Source: Opitutaceae bacterium (GTDB lineage: Bacteria > Verrucomicrobiota > Verrucomicrobiia > Opitutales > Opitutaceae). From it: 64,000 nucleotides of DNA. The notes below the pieces were generated by a model, which had not been told where the DNA came from, made no database searches, and was given only the letters and a program-made list of their open reading frames with translations. This document shows positions 45,112 to 54,065 of this stretch, in pieces. The position numbers were made by a program, and so were the translations under genes. Location of the stretch: contig JAWLBB010000001.1 of assembly GCA_041395105.1 (NCBI GenBank), positions 1,577,501 to 1,641,500 of the forward strand, written 5' to 3'. Every line of letters starts with the position of its first letter. Position 1 is the stretch's first letter.

Positions 45112-46347
45112 ATGGCGACAGTCACTGAGGAATCTCATCCCGCCCGGTTATCCCTGCCGGATTCGAACGGTCATTTTGGTCCCTATGGCGGGGTATTTGT
45201 TCCGGAGACGCTGATGACGGCTCTCGGGGAACTGGCTGCGGCCTACGAAGAAGCCCGTGGCGATCCGGCTTACCAGGCGGAGCTGAACCGGCACCTCAAG
45301 GAATTCGCGGGTCGGCCGACGGAACTCTATTTTGCCGAGCGGCTGACCGAGATGCTGGGGGGTGCCCGCATCTACTTCAAACGGGAGGACCTGCTGCATA
45401 CCGGAGCGCACAAGATCAACAACGCCATCGGCCAGGCCCTGCTCGCCCGACGGATGGGCAAGAAGCGGATCATTGCCGAAACCGGAGCCGGCCAGCACGG
45501 GGTGGCTACGGCGGCGGTCTGTGCGAAGTTCGGACTTGAGTGCGTCATCTACATGGGCGCGGTCGATATGGAACGCCAGGCTCTCAATGTCTACCGGATG
45601 CGGCTCTGCGGGGCCGAGGTGCGGGGGGTCGAGGCGGGACAGAAAACACTCAAGGAAGCGATCAATGAGGCCATGCGCGACTGGGTCACGAACGTCGACT
45701 CCACCCATTACATACTCGGGTCGGCCCTCGGATCCCACCCTTACCCGATGATGGTCCGGGATTTCCACCGGGTGATCAGCCGGGAGACGCGGGAACAGAT
45801 CCTGGCAAAGGAAGGCCGCCTGCCCGATGAGATGGTGGCCTGTGTCGGGGGTGGCAGCAATGCGATCGGGTTCTTCTTCGACTTTCTTGCGGATGAAGGT
45901 GTCCGCCTGGTCGGAGTGGAGGCCGGCGGCCGGGGGATTGTGCCCGGCGGTCATGCCGCCCGGTTTGAGGGAGGGCGGCTGGGCGTCCTTCAGGGCTGCA
46001 AGACCTATATCCTGCAGAATCCCGTTGGTCAGATCGAACTGACCCATTCGGTCTCCGCCGGATTGGACTACGCCGCGATCGGACCGGAACACGCCTATTA
46101 CCGCGACCGGGGGCGCATTGAGTTTGCCTACGCCACCGATGACGAGGTCATGGAGGCCTTTCAGGTCTGCTGCCGGACCGAGGGCATCATTCCGGCCCTC
46201 GAATCAACCCATGCCCTTGTCCATGTGATGAAGCGGGCCCGGGAACTGGGCCCGGACAAGATCATCCTGATGAACATGAGCGGCCGGGGCGACAAGGATG
46301 TTCAGCAGGTCGCGGCGATTCTCGGCGGAACCCCCGACGTATCATGA
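45112..46347 (+). CDS. trpB: Tryptophan synthase beta subunit
   Basis: From ATG 45112 the product is 411 residues, slightly longer than E. coli TrpB. The pyridoxal lysine is K101 in HTGAHKINNAIGQ. The phosphate loop is CVGGGSNAIG, and ETGAGQHGVATA and HSVSAGLDYAAIGPEHA are typical. It joins indole and serine to form tryptophan. trpA and other trp genes are not adjacent. Its stop overlaps the start of yicC as ATGA. Confidence 0.96.
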   Translation: MATVTEESHPARLSLPDSNGHFGPYGGVFVPETLMTALGELAAAYEEARGDPAYQAELNRHLKEFAGRPTELYFAERLTEMLGGARIYFKREDLLHTGAHKINNAIGQALLARRMGKKRIIAETGAGQHGVATAAVCAKFGLECVIYMGAVDMERQALNVYRMRLCGAEVRGVEAGQKTLKEAINEAMRDWVTNVDSTHYILGSALGSHPYPMMVRDFHRVISRETREQILAKEGRLPDEMVACVGGGSNAIGFFFDFLADEGVRLVGVEAGGRGIVPGGHAARFEGGRLGVLQGCKTYILQNPVGQIELTHSVSAGLDYAAIGPEHAYYRDRGRIEFAYATDDEVMEAFQVCCRTEGIIPALESTHALVHVMKRARELGPDKIILMNMSGRGDKDVQQVAAILGGTPDVS

Positions 46348-47216
46348 GAAGCATGACGGGTTTCGGCCGGGCCGTCCGGACCGGTGCTGATTGGGAGACC
46401 ATTGTCCAGGCCAGCTCGGTCAACCGCAAGAGCCTCGAGGTGGCGGTCTCCATGCCGCGGTCCTGGCAGTGGCTGGAGCCGGAGGTCACCCGCCGGGTCC
46501 GGCAGACGGTTCAGCGGGGCCGGATCCAGGTCGCCATCGAATGCCGTTCGGTCAGGGGGGCCGGGGGAATCACGGTCGACGAGGCGGCCATCGACGGGGT
46601 GGTGGCGCGGTTGGCGGCCTATGCGCGGGAGAGGGGTCATCGGTTTGAACCCGATGCCGCCTTCCTGCTTCAACTTGTCCTGGCCCGTCGCGACGATCGG
46701 GAGGGCCCGGCGGACGATGAGCTTTCGGACCTGGTCAGTCCGGTCCTCGACGAGGCCCTGGCGGCGCTCGTGCTGATGCGGGACCGTGAGGGCGAGGCCC
46801 TGGCGGCGGATTTGAGTGCCCGGACGGAGGTGCTCCGGTCGCTGACTCTGCGGATCGGGGAATTTTCGGAGGCCACGGTGGCGGACCACCGGGCCCTGCT
46901 CTTGCAGCGATTGAATCAGGCCGGCCTCGAGCTGGATGTGTCGGATGAGCGGGTCCTCAAGGAGGTCGCGCTTTTTGCGGATCGTTGCGACATCACGGAG
47001 GAATTGACCCGGCTGGGGAGTCATCTCGACCAATTCGGGGAACTCTGCCGGTCGCAGGAGTCCGTCGGGCGGACCATGGAATTCCTGCTACAGGAAGTGG
47101 GGCGGGAAATCCACACCGTGGGCAGCAAATCCAACCGGCTGGAAATCGCGCGGCTGGTCATCGATTTCAAGAACGAGCTCGAACGCATCCGGGAGCAGGT
47201 CCAGAACGTCGAGTAG
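46344..47216 (+). CDS. YicC-family endoribonuclease
   Basis: The 290-residue protein begins MRSMTGFGRA, the diagnostic YicC N-terminus, and ends in the conserved GREIHTVGSKSNRLEIARLVIDFKNELERIREQVQN. The YicC family has RNase activity in E. coli and affects small-RNA turnover. The ATGA overlap with trpB suggests translational coupling, an unusual pairing that may be accidental. Confidence 0.94.
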   Translation: MRSMTGFGRAVRTGADWETIVQASSVNRKSLEVAVSMPRSWQWLEPEVTRRVRQTVQRGRIQVAIECRSVRGAGGITVDEAAIDGVVARLAAYARERGHRFEPDAAFLLQLVLARRDDREGPADDELSDLVSPVLDEALAALVLMRDREGEALAADLSARTEVLRSLTLRIGEFSEATVADHRALLLQRLNQAGLELDVSDERVLKEVALFADRCDITEELTRLGSHLDQFGELCRSQESVGRTMEFLLQEVGREIHTVGSKSNRLEIARLVIDFKNELERIREQVQNVE

Positions 47217-47274
47217 GCCACGGGGTCGTGGCGGATGCCGAGATCGCTGAGTGACAGGTCCTGTTAGGATTTTC

Positions 47275-47416
47275 TCTCACGGAGCCACAGAGGCACTGAG
47301 CGGATCAGCGACGTATCCTATTGGTTCGGTTGCTACCGATATCGATCAGCACTTCGCCAAGTTGAGGATCTCATCCCATTCCCATCCTTCCTCTGTGCCT
47401 CCGTGCCTCTGTGAGA
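47275..47416. repeat. Inverted-repeat element between yicC and lspA
   Basis: A 26-base left arm (47275-47300, reading TCTCACGGAGCCACAGAGGC and onward) and a right arm (47391-47416, reading CTCTGTGCCTCCGTGCCTCT and onward) are inverted copies matching at 22 of 26 positions, with about 90 bases between them. Motifs of the form ACGGAGGCACAGAG recur in many environmental bacterial genomes. The arrangement looks like a small non-autonomous element or a large RNA hairpin between two convergent genes. It has no coding capacity of note. Confidence 0.6.
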
Positions 47417-47474
47417 ATCACTCTCCCTTTCCCCGAACAGCCCCAGTTGCAGGCCATTCGGGGAAGACCCCTTT

Positions 47475-47984
47475 TCAGGGTTCCCGGAAGCTGTGGATGA
47501 GGTAGAGACCGACTCCGATGCAGATGGCGGCGTCCGCCAGGTTGAAGGCGGGCCAGATGAATGAGCCGAAATGGAAGTCGAGGAAGTCGATGACATGGCC
47601 GTGGAGGATCCGGTCGACCAGGTTGCCGACGATACCGCCGCAGAGAAGCCCGAAGCTCACCTGGACGAGCGGACGACCGAGGGCGAGTTGCCGGCGGAAG
47701 AAGAAGATGCCGGTCAGGGTGGCGATGGCGAGGAGGGCGAGCCAGAAGCTCTTGCCGGCAAAGAGACCCCAGGCCGCCCCGGTGTTGCCGACATGGACGA
47801 TGTTGAAGAAGCCGGGGATGACGACGAGGTTGTCGGGCGGGAAATAGGCGTTGAAGGGCAGGTTCCTGTGTATCCATATCTTGGATACCTGATCGGCCGC
47901 AAAGACGGGAACGGCGATGAGGAAAAGCCACCGGTAGGCGGCGATCCGGGTTCGCAGACTGGGAAAGGGAGGGGAGGCGGACAT
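47475..47984 (-). CDS. lspA: Lipoprotein signal peptidase
   Basis: From ATG 47984 the product is 169 residues with four transmembrane segments. The catalytic aspartates are D124 in GGIVGNLVDRI and D151 in FNLADAAI, with the conserved GNTGAAWG. It removes the signal peptide from prolipoproteins after Cys lipidation. The gene lies downstream of the DksA-like gene and ileS on the same strand, an arrangement related to the ileS-lspA operon of Proteobacteria. An upstream extension was rejected as non-conserved. Confidence 0.95.
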   Translation of the reverse strand: MSASPPFPSLRTRIAAYRWLFLIAVPVFAADQVSKIWIHRNLPFNAYFPPDNLVVIPGFFNIVHVGNTGAAWGLFAGKSFWLALLAIATLTGIFFFRRQLALGRPLVQVSFGLLCGGIVGNLVDRILHGHVIDFLDFHFGSFIWPAFNLADAAICIGVGLYLIHSFREP

Positions 47985-48055
47985 CCGGCGCTGTGGCGGA
48001 AGGGGCCGGCGCGGGAGGAGCGGATGCCGCCGCCCTGCGCCGTGCTCCCGTCGAT

Positions 48056-49249
48056 TCAATCGTCGGAGTCTTCCTGGATGAAGCCGCTGGCGTCGGCATC
48101 GGCGGCATCCCCGAAGATCCCGCCTCTCTGCACACTGCGGCGGCGCGTCTTCTCGACCTGGGCCTGACTCTCGACCGAATACCGGGCGAAAGGAACGGCG
48201 AGGAGTCGTTCCTTGGCGATCGGCTTGCCGGTCAATTCACAGTTTCCGTAGGTGCCGAGCTTGATCCGTTTGATTGCTTCCTCGATTTCGTGGAGGGCTT
48301 CCTGTTCGCTCGAGACGAGGCTGAGGGCAAAATCCCGGTCAAAGGTGTCGGTTCCGGCATCGGCGATATGCTGGCTGTAGCCGGAGAGGTCGCCGGAATC
48401 CTCCTTGCTCGAACGTTTGAGGGTATCTTCCGAATGAAGGTGGATGTCGGATTTCAGGTGGTTGCGCAGGTCGACGAGGATCCGGTAGTAGCGGAGGTGT
48501 TTCTTGGGAATCTTCTCTTCCTCGTCTTCCAGCGGGGTCTTGCCGCCCTTCGGGTTGTAGCCGAGGATGTCGGCGAGTGATGCGGCGCCGAGGATCCGTT
48601 GCTCCTGCTTGATTGACTCGAGATCGGCCGCCTTCTTTGCGGCGGCCGCTTCATCAACCTCCTTCGCGGCCTTGGCGGTCTTCTCCGCCCGCATTTCATT
48701 GGTCTTGGCGATCTCGAGGACCTCCTCGAGGGTGAAGGCCGCGCGGCGGGCATGCTTGATCCGGGAGGTCTTCTTCCGGGTCGGCATGGGCCGGGGAGCC
48801 TTTTCGATCGTCGCGGGCGCAGAATCGGCGGCCGCTTTGGCGACGGGCTTTTTCTTGGTGGCAGGTGTCGTGGATTTTTTCAAAGCAGCAGTTGGAGTGC
48901 TTGTGGTAACGGCTTCGGGAGCCTTCTTCTTGATCGGAGAGCGAGCCGGCGTCTCATTTGTTTTCTTGACGGCGGGTCGGGTGGTCTTGGTGGACGCTTT
49001 CCGGGCGGGTACGACCGCCTTTTTTGAACGGGAGGCGGAAGTGTCAGGGGTCTTTTTGGCTGCGGGTTTTGCGGCCGTTTTCTTGGCCTGCGGTTTGGCA
49101 ACCGCTTTCTTGGCCGAGGGCTTGGCGGCTTTCGCCTTCTTTTTTGCCGGCGTTCTGGCGGGAGCCTTCCTGGCAGGTGTCTTCCCCGAGGGATTGGCGG
49201 TCTTCTTTGTGCTCTTGGCGGGTTTCTTTTTTGAGGATTCTTTGGCCAT
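48056..49249 (-). CDS. DksA/TraR-family protein with long Lys/Ala/Pro-rich N-terminal tail
   Basis: The 397-residue protein has two parts. Residues 1-165 are a low-complexity tail of repeated AKK, PAKK and TKK units, resembling histone H1. A helical stretch at about 170-220 (AAFTLEEVLEIAKTNEMRAEK) and then a DksA-like domain at about 250-370 follow. In DksA a C4 zinc finger is expected; here it reads NCELTGKPI ... YSVESQ, keeping one Cys and replacing the others with Thr, Ser and Ser. The fold is probably kept without zinc. It should modulate RNA polymerase or bind DNA through its tail. It lies between ileS and lspA. Confidence 0.85.
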   Translation of the reverse strand: MAKESSKKKPAKSTKKTANPSGKTPARKAPARTPAKKKAKAAKPSAKKAVAKPQAKKTAAKPAAKKTPDTSASRSKKAVVPARKASTKTTRPAVKKTNETPARSPIKKKAPEAVTTSTPTAALKKSTTPATKKKPVAKAAADSAPATIEKAPRPMPTRKKTSRIKHARRAAFTLEEVLEIAKTNEMRAEKTAKAAKEVDEAAAAKKAADLESIKQEQRILGAASLADILGYNPKGGKTPLEDEEEKIPKKHLRYYRILVDLRNHLKSDIHLHSEDTLKRSSKEDSGDLSGYSQHIADAGTDTFDRDFALSLVSSEQEALHEIEEAIKRIKLGTYGNCELTGKPIAKERLLAVPFARYSVESQAQVEKTRRRSVQRGGIFGDAADADASGFIQEDSDD

Positions 49250-49302
49250 GGATAGTGGGGGTTAAGAGGCCGTCTTGAGACAGCCGCTAAGAAAGGGTTG
49301 GG

Positions 49303-52086
49303 TCAGGGATGTTCTGTCGCAGCCGCGCAACGCGGGCAGAGGGGATCGGAGGAAGCCGGGTCGATGGGCTCGAGGGTTCGCCAGCAGCGCGGACAACGAT
49401 CGCCCTCAGCCGGGCAGGTGGAAATCTCCGGTTCGCCTCCATCCTTGGCCACGAGGTGGACCTGGGAGACGATGAAGATCTCCGGCAGGCTTTCGCGGTA
49501 CTTGGTGAGAAGGCCGGAGAGTGGTGACGATGTGTCCGCGCGAATGGTGACGGCAGCCTCCAGGGACTTCCCGATCGAGCCGGCCTGGCGCAACTGCTCA
49601 AGCTTCTCGTAGATCCGGCCACGGAACTGGAGGATCTCGTCGATTTCGATCATGGTCGTCGTCCGGGTCCTGTCGTTCTGGGCGTCCGGCCATCCGTGGA
49701 GGATGAGCGCGTCGTTGCCGTATTCCTGTTTCTGCCGGTGATAGGACCAGGCTTCGTCGCAGGTGAAGGGCAGGATCGGGGCGAGGACACGGATCAGGGT
49801 GGTGAAGATCCGGTGGATGGCGGTCTGGGAGGAACGCCGCAGGGGGTCGTCCGGTGCCAGGGTATAGAGCCGGTCCTTCAGGATGTCGTGATAAAGTGAC
49901 GAGAGGGTGACCGAGCAGAATTGGTTGCAGAGCTGGTAGACGCGGTGGAGCTCGATCTTCCCGAAGGCATCGGTGGCCTGAGCAAGGAGTTCGTCCGTCT
50001 TGGCCAACGCCCATTGGTCGATCGGATCGAGGGCGGCCGGCTCGACCGCGTGGCGTTCCAGCTCGAAGTCGAAGAGGTTCGAGACCTGGAACCGCAGGGT
50101 GTTGCGGAAGAGCCTATAGGTTTCCCCGATATGGCCGAGAATCTCCTCGGAGACCGGAATGTCGTTGCGGAAATCGGTCGAGGCGACCCAGAGACGGATG
50201 ACATCCGCCCCGTATTTGTTGATGAAGGTGTCGGCGGTCTGGGGCTTTCCGTCGCTCTTGCTGATCTTGCGTCCGTCCTGACCGACCACGAACCCGTGGG
50301 TCAGAATCTTGCGGTAGGGGGGGTGACCGGCCACGACCATCCCGGTCCAGAGCGACGATTGGAACCACCCGCGGTGCTGATCGCTGCCTTCGAGGTAGAG
50401 GTCGGCCGGCCAGGGCAGACCCCGACTCTTGAGCACGGCGAGATGGCTGCTGCCGGATTCGATCCAGACGTCGAGCGTGTCGGTCCCCTTGTGCAGGGGA
50501 CGGGATTTCCAGTCGCCGGGGAGTTCAATCCCGCTGAGCAACTCTTCCGGTGATTCACGGAACCAGAGATTGACACCCGCCTGTTCGACTTTGTCGGCGA
50601 TGCCGCGGATGACCCCGGCATCCAGCAGGGCATTCCCGTCGTCATCGAAGAAGGCGGGGATGGGCACGCCCCATTGGCGTTGCCGACTGATGCACCAGTC
50701 GGGCTTGGACTCAACGGCACCGCGGATGCGGTTCTCGCCCCAGGCGGGAATCCACTCGACTTCACCGAGCGCCTTGAGCGCCCGTTGCCGCAGGCCGTCG
50801 TGATCGACGGAGATGAACCACTGATCCATGGCCCGGAAGACAACCGGGGTCTTGGAACGCCAGCAGTGCGGGTAGCTGTGCTTGAGTTTGCTCAGTTTGA
50901 CCAGGGAGCCGGTCGCTTCGAGTTTGCGCAGAACCGCTTTGTTCGCGTCGGACCAGCCATCGTTTTCCAGAACGGAAAGTCCGACGAGGTCGGCCGGGAT
51001 CCGGCCGTCGTCCACGTAGGCACCCTTGTCGTCGAGCGGGCAGTAGATATCAAGACCGTAGGCGAGGCCGGTCTGATAGTCCTCCAGGCCGTGTCCGGGA
51101 GCCGTGTGGACGCAGCCGGTGCCGGCTTCGGTCGTGACATATTCGGCCAGGACGATCGGGCTGGCCCGGTCGATGAAGGGGTGGCGGGTTTCCAGGTGCT
51201 CAAGCTCGGCACCACGGATTGTCCTGACCTCGGAGAGATTCCCCAGTCCGGTCTCGGTCGCGAAACGTTCGGCCAGGGCCGAAGCTACGAGGAAGTGTTC
51301 GTCTCCATGGCGCAGGACCGAGTAATCGAGGGCGGGGTGGACGGCGATGGCCAGGTTGGCGGGCAGGGTCCACGGGGTCGTCGTCCAGATGACGGCACTG
51401 AGTTTTCCGTCGATCCCGAGTTTTGAGGGATCGGTCACACCAAAGCGGACCCAGATGGACGGGCTGAGGTGATCCTTGTACTCAATCTCCGCTTCGGCCA
51501 GAGCCGTTTCGCAGGGGATCGACCAGTAGACCGGTTTCTTGCTCCGGTAGACGAGACCCTGCTCAACGAAAGCGGCGAAGGTGCGCAGAACGGTCGCCTC
51601 GTAGGCCGGATCCATGGTCCGGTACTCGGCAGCCCAGTCGGCCAGGACCCCCAGTCGGGCAAACTGCGGACGCATCGTCTCCATGTAGGACCGGGAGAAG
51701 GCCGCGCATGCCTCCCGGAGTTCGGGGGTCTCCAGCATCTGACCCTTTTCCTGTAGTTCCCGGGTCACTTTGGCCTCGATGGGCAGTCCGTGGCAATCCC
51801 ATCCGGGGATATAGGGTGCGTGGTGGCCGCGGGCCAGGTGGAAGCGAACGATCGTGTCCTTGAGGATCTTGTTCAGCGCGGTTCCAATGTGGACATGCCC
51901 GTTGGTGAACGGCGGGCCGTCGTGCAGCACGAAGGAAGGACCGTCCCGGTTCTTTTCGAGGGCGCGATGGTAGACGTCGATCGATTCCCAATGCGCCAAC
52001 CTTTTCGGCTCGCGAGCCGTCAGATTCGCCCGCATGGGGAAGTCGGTCCGCGGCAGGTTGAGAGTGTCTTTGTAGTCCTGTGCCAT
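49303..52086 (-). CDS. ileS: Isoleucyl-tRNA synthetase
   Basis: From ATG 52086 the product is 927 residues. The HIGH motif region is NGHVHIGTALNKILKD, with HIGT at 66-69 in place of HIGH, and the KMSKS loop is GRKISKSDGK. The editing (CP1) domain is present at about 190-390. The C-terminal zinc finger (CPRCW then CPRC) is intact. It charges tRNA-Ile. A 60-codon upstream extension has no conserved content. It heads the minus-strand run ileS, dksA-like, lspA with 53- and 71-base gaps. Confidence 0.96.
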   Translation of the reverse strand: MAQDYKDTLNLPRTDFPMRANLTAREPKRLAHWESIDVYHRALEKNRDGPSFVLHDGPPFTNGHVHIGTALNKILKDTIVRFHLARGHHAPYIPGWDCHGLPIEAKVTRELQEKGQMLETPELREACAAFSRSYMETMRPQFARLGVLADWAAEYRTMDPAYEATVLRTFAAFVEQGLVYRSKKPVYWSIPCETALAEAEIEYKDHLSPSIWVRFGVTDPSKLGIDGKLSAVIWTTTPWTLPANLAIAVHPALDYSVLRHGDEHFLVASALAERFATETGLGNLSEVRTIRGAELEHLETRHPFIDRASPIVLAEYVTTEAGTGCVHTAPGHGLEDYQTGLAYGLDIYCPLDDKGAYVDDGRIPADLVGLSVLENDGWSDANKAVLRKLEATGSLVKLSKLKHSYPHCWRSKTPVVFRAMDQWFISVDHDGLRQRALKALGEVEWIPAWGENRIRGAVESKPDWCISRQRQWGVPIPAFFDDDGNALLDAGVIRGIADKVEQAGVNLWFRESPEELLSGIELPGDWKSRPLHKGTDTLDVWIESGSSHLAVLKSRGLPWPADLYLEGSDQHRGWFQSSLWTGMVVAGHPPYRKILTHGFVVGQDGRKISKSDGKPQTADTFINKYGADVIRLWVASTDFRNDIPVSEEILGHIGETYRLFRNTLRFQVSNLFDFELERHAVEPAALDPIDQWALAKTDELLAQATDAFGKIELHRVYQLCNQFCSVTLSSLYHDILKDRLYTLAPDDPLRRSSQTAIHRIFTTLIRVLAPILPFTCDEAWSYHRQKQEYGNDALILHGWPDAQNDRTRTTTMIEIDEILQFRGRIYEKLEQLRQAGSIGKSLEAAVTIRADTSSPLSGLLTKYRESLPEIFIVSQVHLVAKDGGEPEISTCPAEGDRCPRCWRTLEPIDPASSDPLCPRCAAATEHP

Positions 52087-52277
52087 GACCTGGCCGGTCA
52101 ATTGAAAAGCGCGCAATAGTGGCCCCCGGGGACCGGGTGTCAAGGGAAGACGAAGGGGCGGCCCGGGCCCGTTTCGATCGATCGAACATGAGCCACCCTG
52201 TCTCATGCTGCCACCAGGCGGACGAGCAACTGCGTCCTTGATTTCGCAGGCCGATCGTGGTCCCAATGTCGTTGCTC

Positions 52278-53858
52278 ATGAAAAAGCCCGCCAAGCCTGT
52301 TCTTATCATCATCCGCGACGGCTGGGGATACAATCCCGACCCCGCCCAGGACGCCTTCAATGCCACCGTGCTGGCTTCGACTCCGGTTGACGACGCTCTC
52401 CAGCGGGATTGGCCGTTCACCCGGATCGCGGCCTCGGGCTTGGATGTCGGCGTGCCGGTGGGCGTCATGGGCAACAGCGAGGTCGGGCACCAGAACATCG
52501 GGGCCGGGCGGATCGTCGACCAGGAGATCGTCCGGATCACCAAGGCCTTCACCGAAGGCACGATCACGGAGAATGAGACCTGGCAGAAGGTCGTCAACCG
52601 GGTCCGCGATGGGAAAGGGAACCTGCATTTCTTCGGCCTGGTCTCCGATGCCGGGGTCCACGCCATGCTGGAGCACCTCTATGCACTGCTCTCGCTCTGT
52701 GCCGCCGAGGGGGTGGGGGACCGGGTCTTTGTCCATGCCTTCACCGATGGCCGCGACACCAGCCCGACAAGCGGCCTCGGCTATATTTCCGAGTTGGAGA
52801 AAAAGTGCCTCGAGATCGGGGCCGGCCGGGTCGTCACCGTCTGCGGACGCTTCTGGAGCATGGATCGCGACAACCGCTGGGACCGGGTGGCCAAGGCTTA
52901 TGATTGCCTGACCGGGCGCAGGACGGAGAAGACGGCGCCCTCGGCCTCCGCGGCGGTCCAGGACTACTACGATCATCCGATCGACTCCTCCAGGTCGGGC
53001 GATGAGTTCATCCTCCCCACCTGGGTGGTTGACGGTGCCGGCCAGCCCCTCGGCCGGGTCATGGACGGTGACAGTGTGGTCTTCTTCAATTTCCGGGGCG
53101 ACCGCCCCCGCGAGCTGACCAAGGCGTTTGTGATCGACGATTTTGACGGGTTTGACCGTGGCCCCAAGCTCGACCTGCTCTACGCGACCATGACGGAGTA
53201 TCAGACGGGTCTGCCGGTCGAGGTCATCCTGCGCAAACCACCCAAGATGAAGAATATCCTCGGGATGTACCTTTCCGACCTGGGCATTGCCCAGTTCCGC
53301 TGCGCCGAGACGGAGAAGTACCCGCACGTCACCTTTTTCTTCAACGACTACCGCGAAGAACCCTTTCCACTGGAGGACCGCGGCGTCGTGCCCAGTCCCA
53401 AGGTCTCCACCTATGACCTGAAGCCGGAAATGTCGGCCGAAGGGGTGATGGATACCGCGAAGAAGGCGATCCTTTCGGGCAAATACGGCTTGATCGTGGT
53501 CAATTTCGCCAACCCCGACATGGTTGGGCATACGGGGAATATCCCGGCCGTGACCAAGGCGGTCGAAGTGGTGGACCGATCGGTCGGTGTTCTCCTGGAG
53601 GCGATTCAGCAGATGGGCGGGGCGGCCGTGGTCACCGCGGATCACGGCAACGCGGAGCAGATGAAGGATCCGGAGACCGGTGGTCCCCACACGTCCCATA
53701 CCCTCAACCTGGTCAATGTCTTCCTGGTCGGAGACGGTTGCCAGGGGCTGGAGCTCCGCCCCTCGGGTCGCCTCGCCGATCTCGCGCCCACCATCCTCGA
53801 CCTGATGGAACTTCCCCAGCCGGTCGAGATGACCGGCGAGAGCCTGATCGTGCATTGA
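52278..53858 (+). CDS. gpmI: 2,3-bisphosphoglycerate-independent phosphoglycerate mutase
   Basis: From ATG 52278 the product is 526 residues; ATG 52266 would add four. The metal and nucleophile motifs are RDGWGYN and GNSEVGHQNIGAG with S67, and FTDGRDTSP, NFRGDRPRELT, NPDMVGHTGN and TADHGNAEQM complete the family set. It interconverts 3- and 2-phosphoglycerate in glycolysis and gluconeogenesis using two metal ions. It is divergent from ileS. Confidence 0.96.
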   Translation: MKKPAKPVLIIIRDGWGYNPDPAQDAFNATVLASTPVDDALQRDWPFTRIAASGLDVGVPVGVMGNSEVGHQNIGAGRIVDQEIVRITKAFTEGTITENETWQKVVNRVRDGKGNLHFFGLVSDAGVHAMLEHLYALLSLCAAEGVGDRVFVHAFTDGRDTSPTSGLGYISELEKKCLEIGAGRVVTVCGRFWSMDRDNRWDRVAKAYDCLTGRRTEKTAPSASAAVQDYYDHPIDSSRSGDEFILPTWVVDGAGQPLGRVMDGDSVVFFNFRGDRPRELTKAFVIDDFDGFDRGPKLDLLYATMTEYQTGLPVEVILRKPPKMKNILGMYLSDLGIAQFRCAETEKYPHVTFFFNDYREEPFPLEDRGVVPSPKVSTYDLKPEMSAEGVMDTAKKAILSGKYGLIVVNFANPDMVGHTGNIPAVTKAVEVVDRSVGVLLEAIQQMGGAAVVTADHGNAEQMKDPETGGPHTSHTLNLVNVFLVGDGCQGLELRPSGRLADLAPTILDLMELPQPVEMTGESLIVH

Positions 53859-53903
53859 GAGGGGGAAGGGCGTTGGCATCAGCTAGAACCTTCCCGTTTC
53901 TCG

Positions 53904-53977
53904 TCGGTAGGAGAGGCTTTACGCCTCGATTCGAAGCGCAGCCGGGGTTGATCGAGGCGTAAAGCCTCTCCTGCCGA
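53904..53977. repeat. REP-like hairpin with 27-base arms
   Basis: The left arm 53904-53930 starts TCGGTAGGAGAGGCTTTACG, and the right arm 53951-53977 ends with the inverted copy AAAGCCTCTCCTGCCGA. The arms pair over 27 positions with one non-Watson-Crick position and a 20-base loop. A shared 14-mer, AAAGCCTCTCCTGC, recurs at 25832-25845 just downstream of fcl, which looks like a decayed second copy. It sits between gpmI and aspS and could act as terminator, REP element or transcript stabiliser. Confidence 0.8.
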
Positions 53978-54065
53978 TTGTTGAAAGACTCCGCCCCGTT
54001 TCCCATTTCGAGTTTGCCCTTTCCATGGGGTTGATTCGTAGTTGTCGGCTTTTCCCAAAGAGACC

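Noticed and set aside
49303..52086. HIGT instead of HIGH in ileS as a sign of a defective enzyme
   Set aside because: All other motifs, the editing domain and the C-terminal zinc finger are intact, and I believe similar variants occur in other bacterial IleS proteins, so it is most likely a lineage variant.
52203..53879. 558-codon minus-strand frame opposite gpmI
   Set aside because: It lies exactly over a fully recognisable phosphoglycerate mutase and shows no domain.
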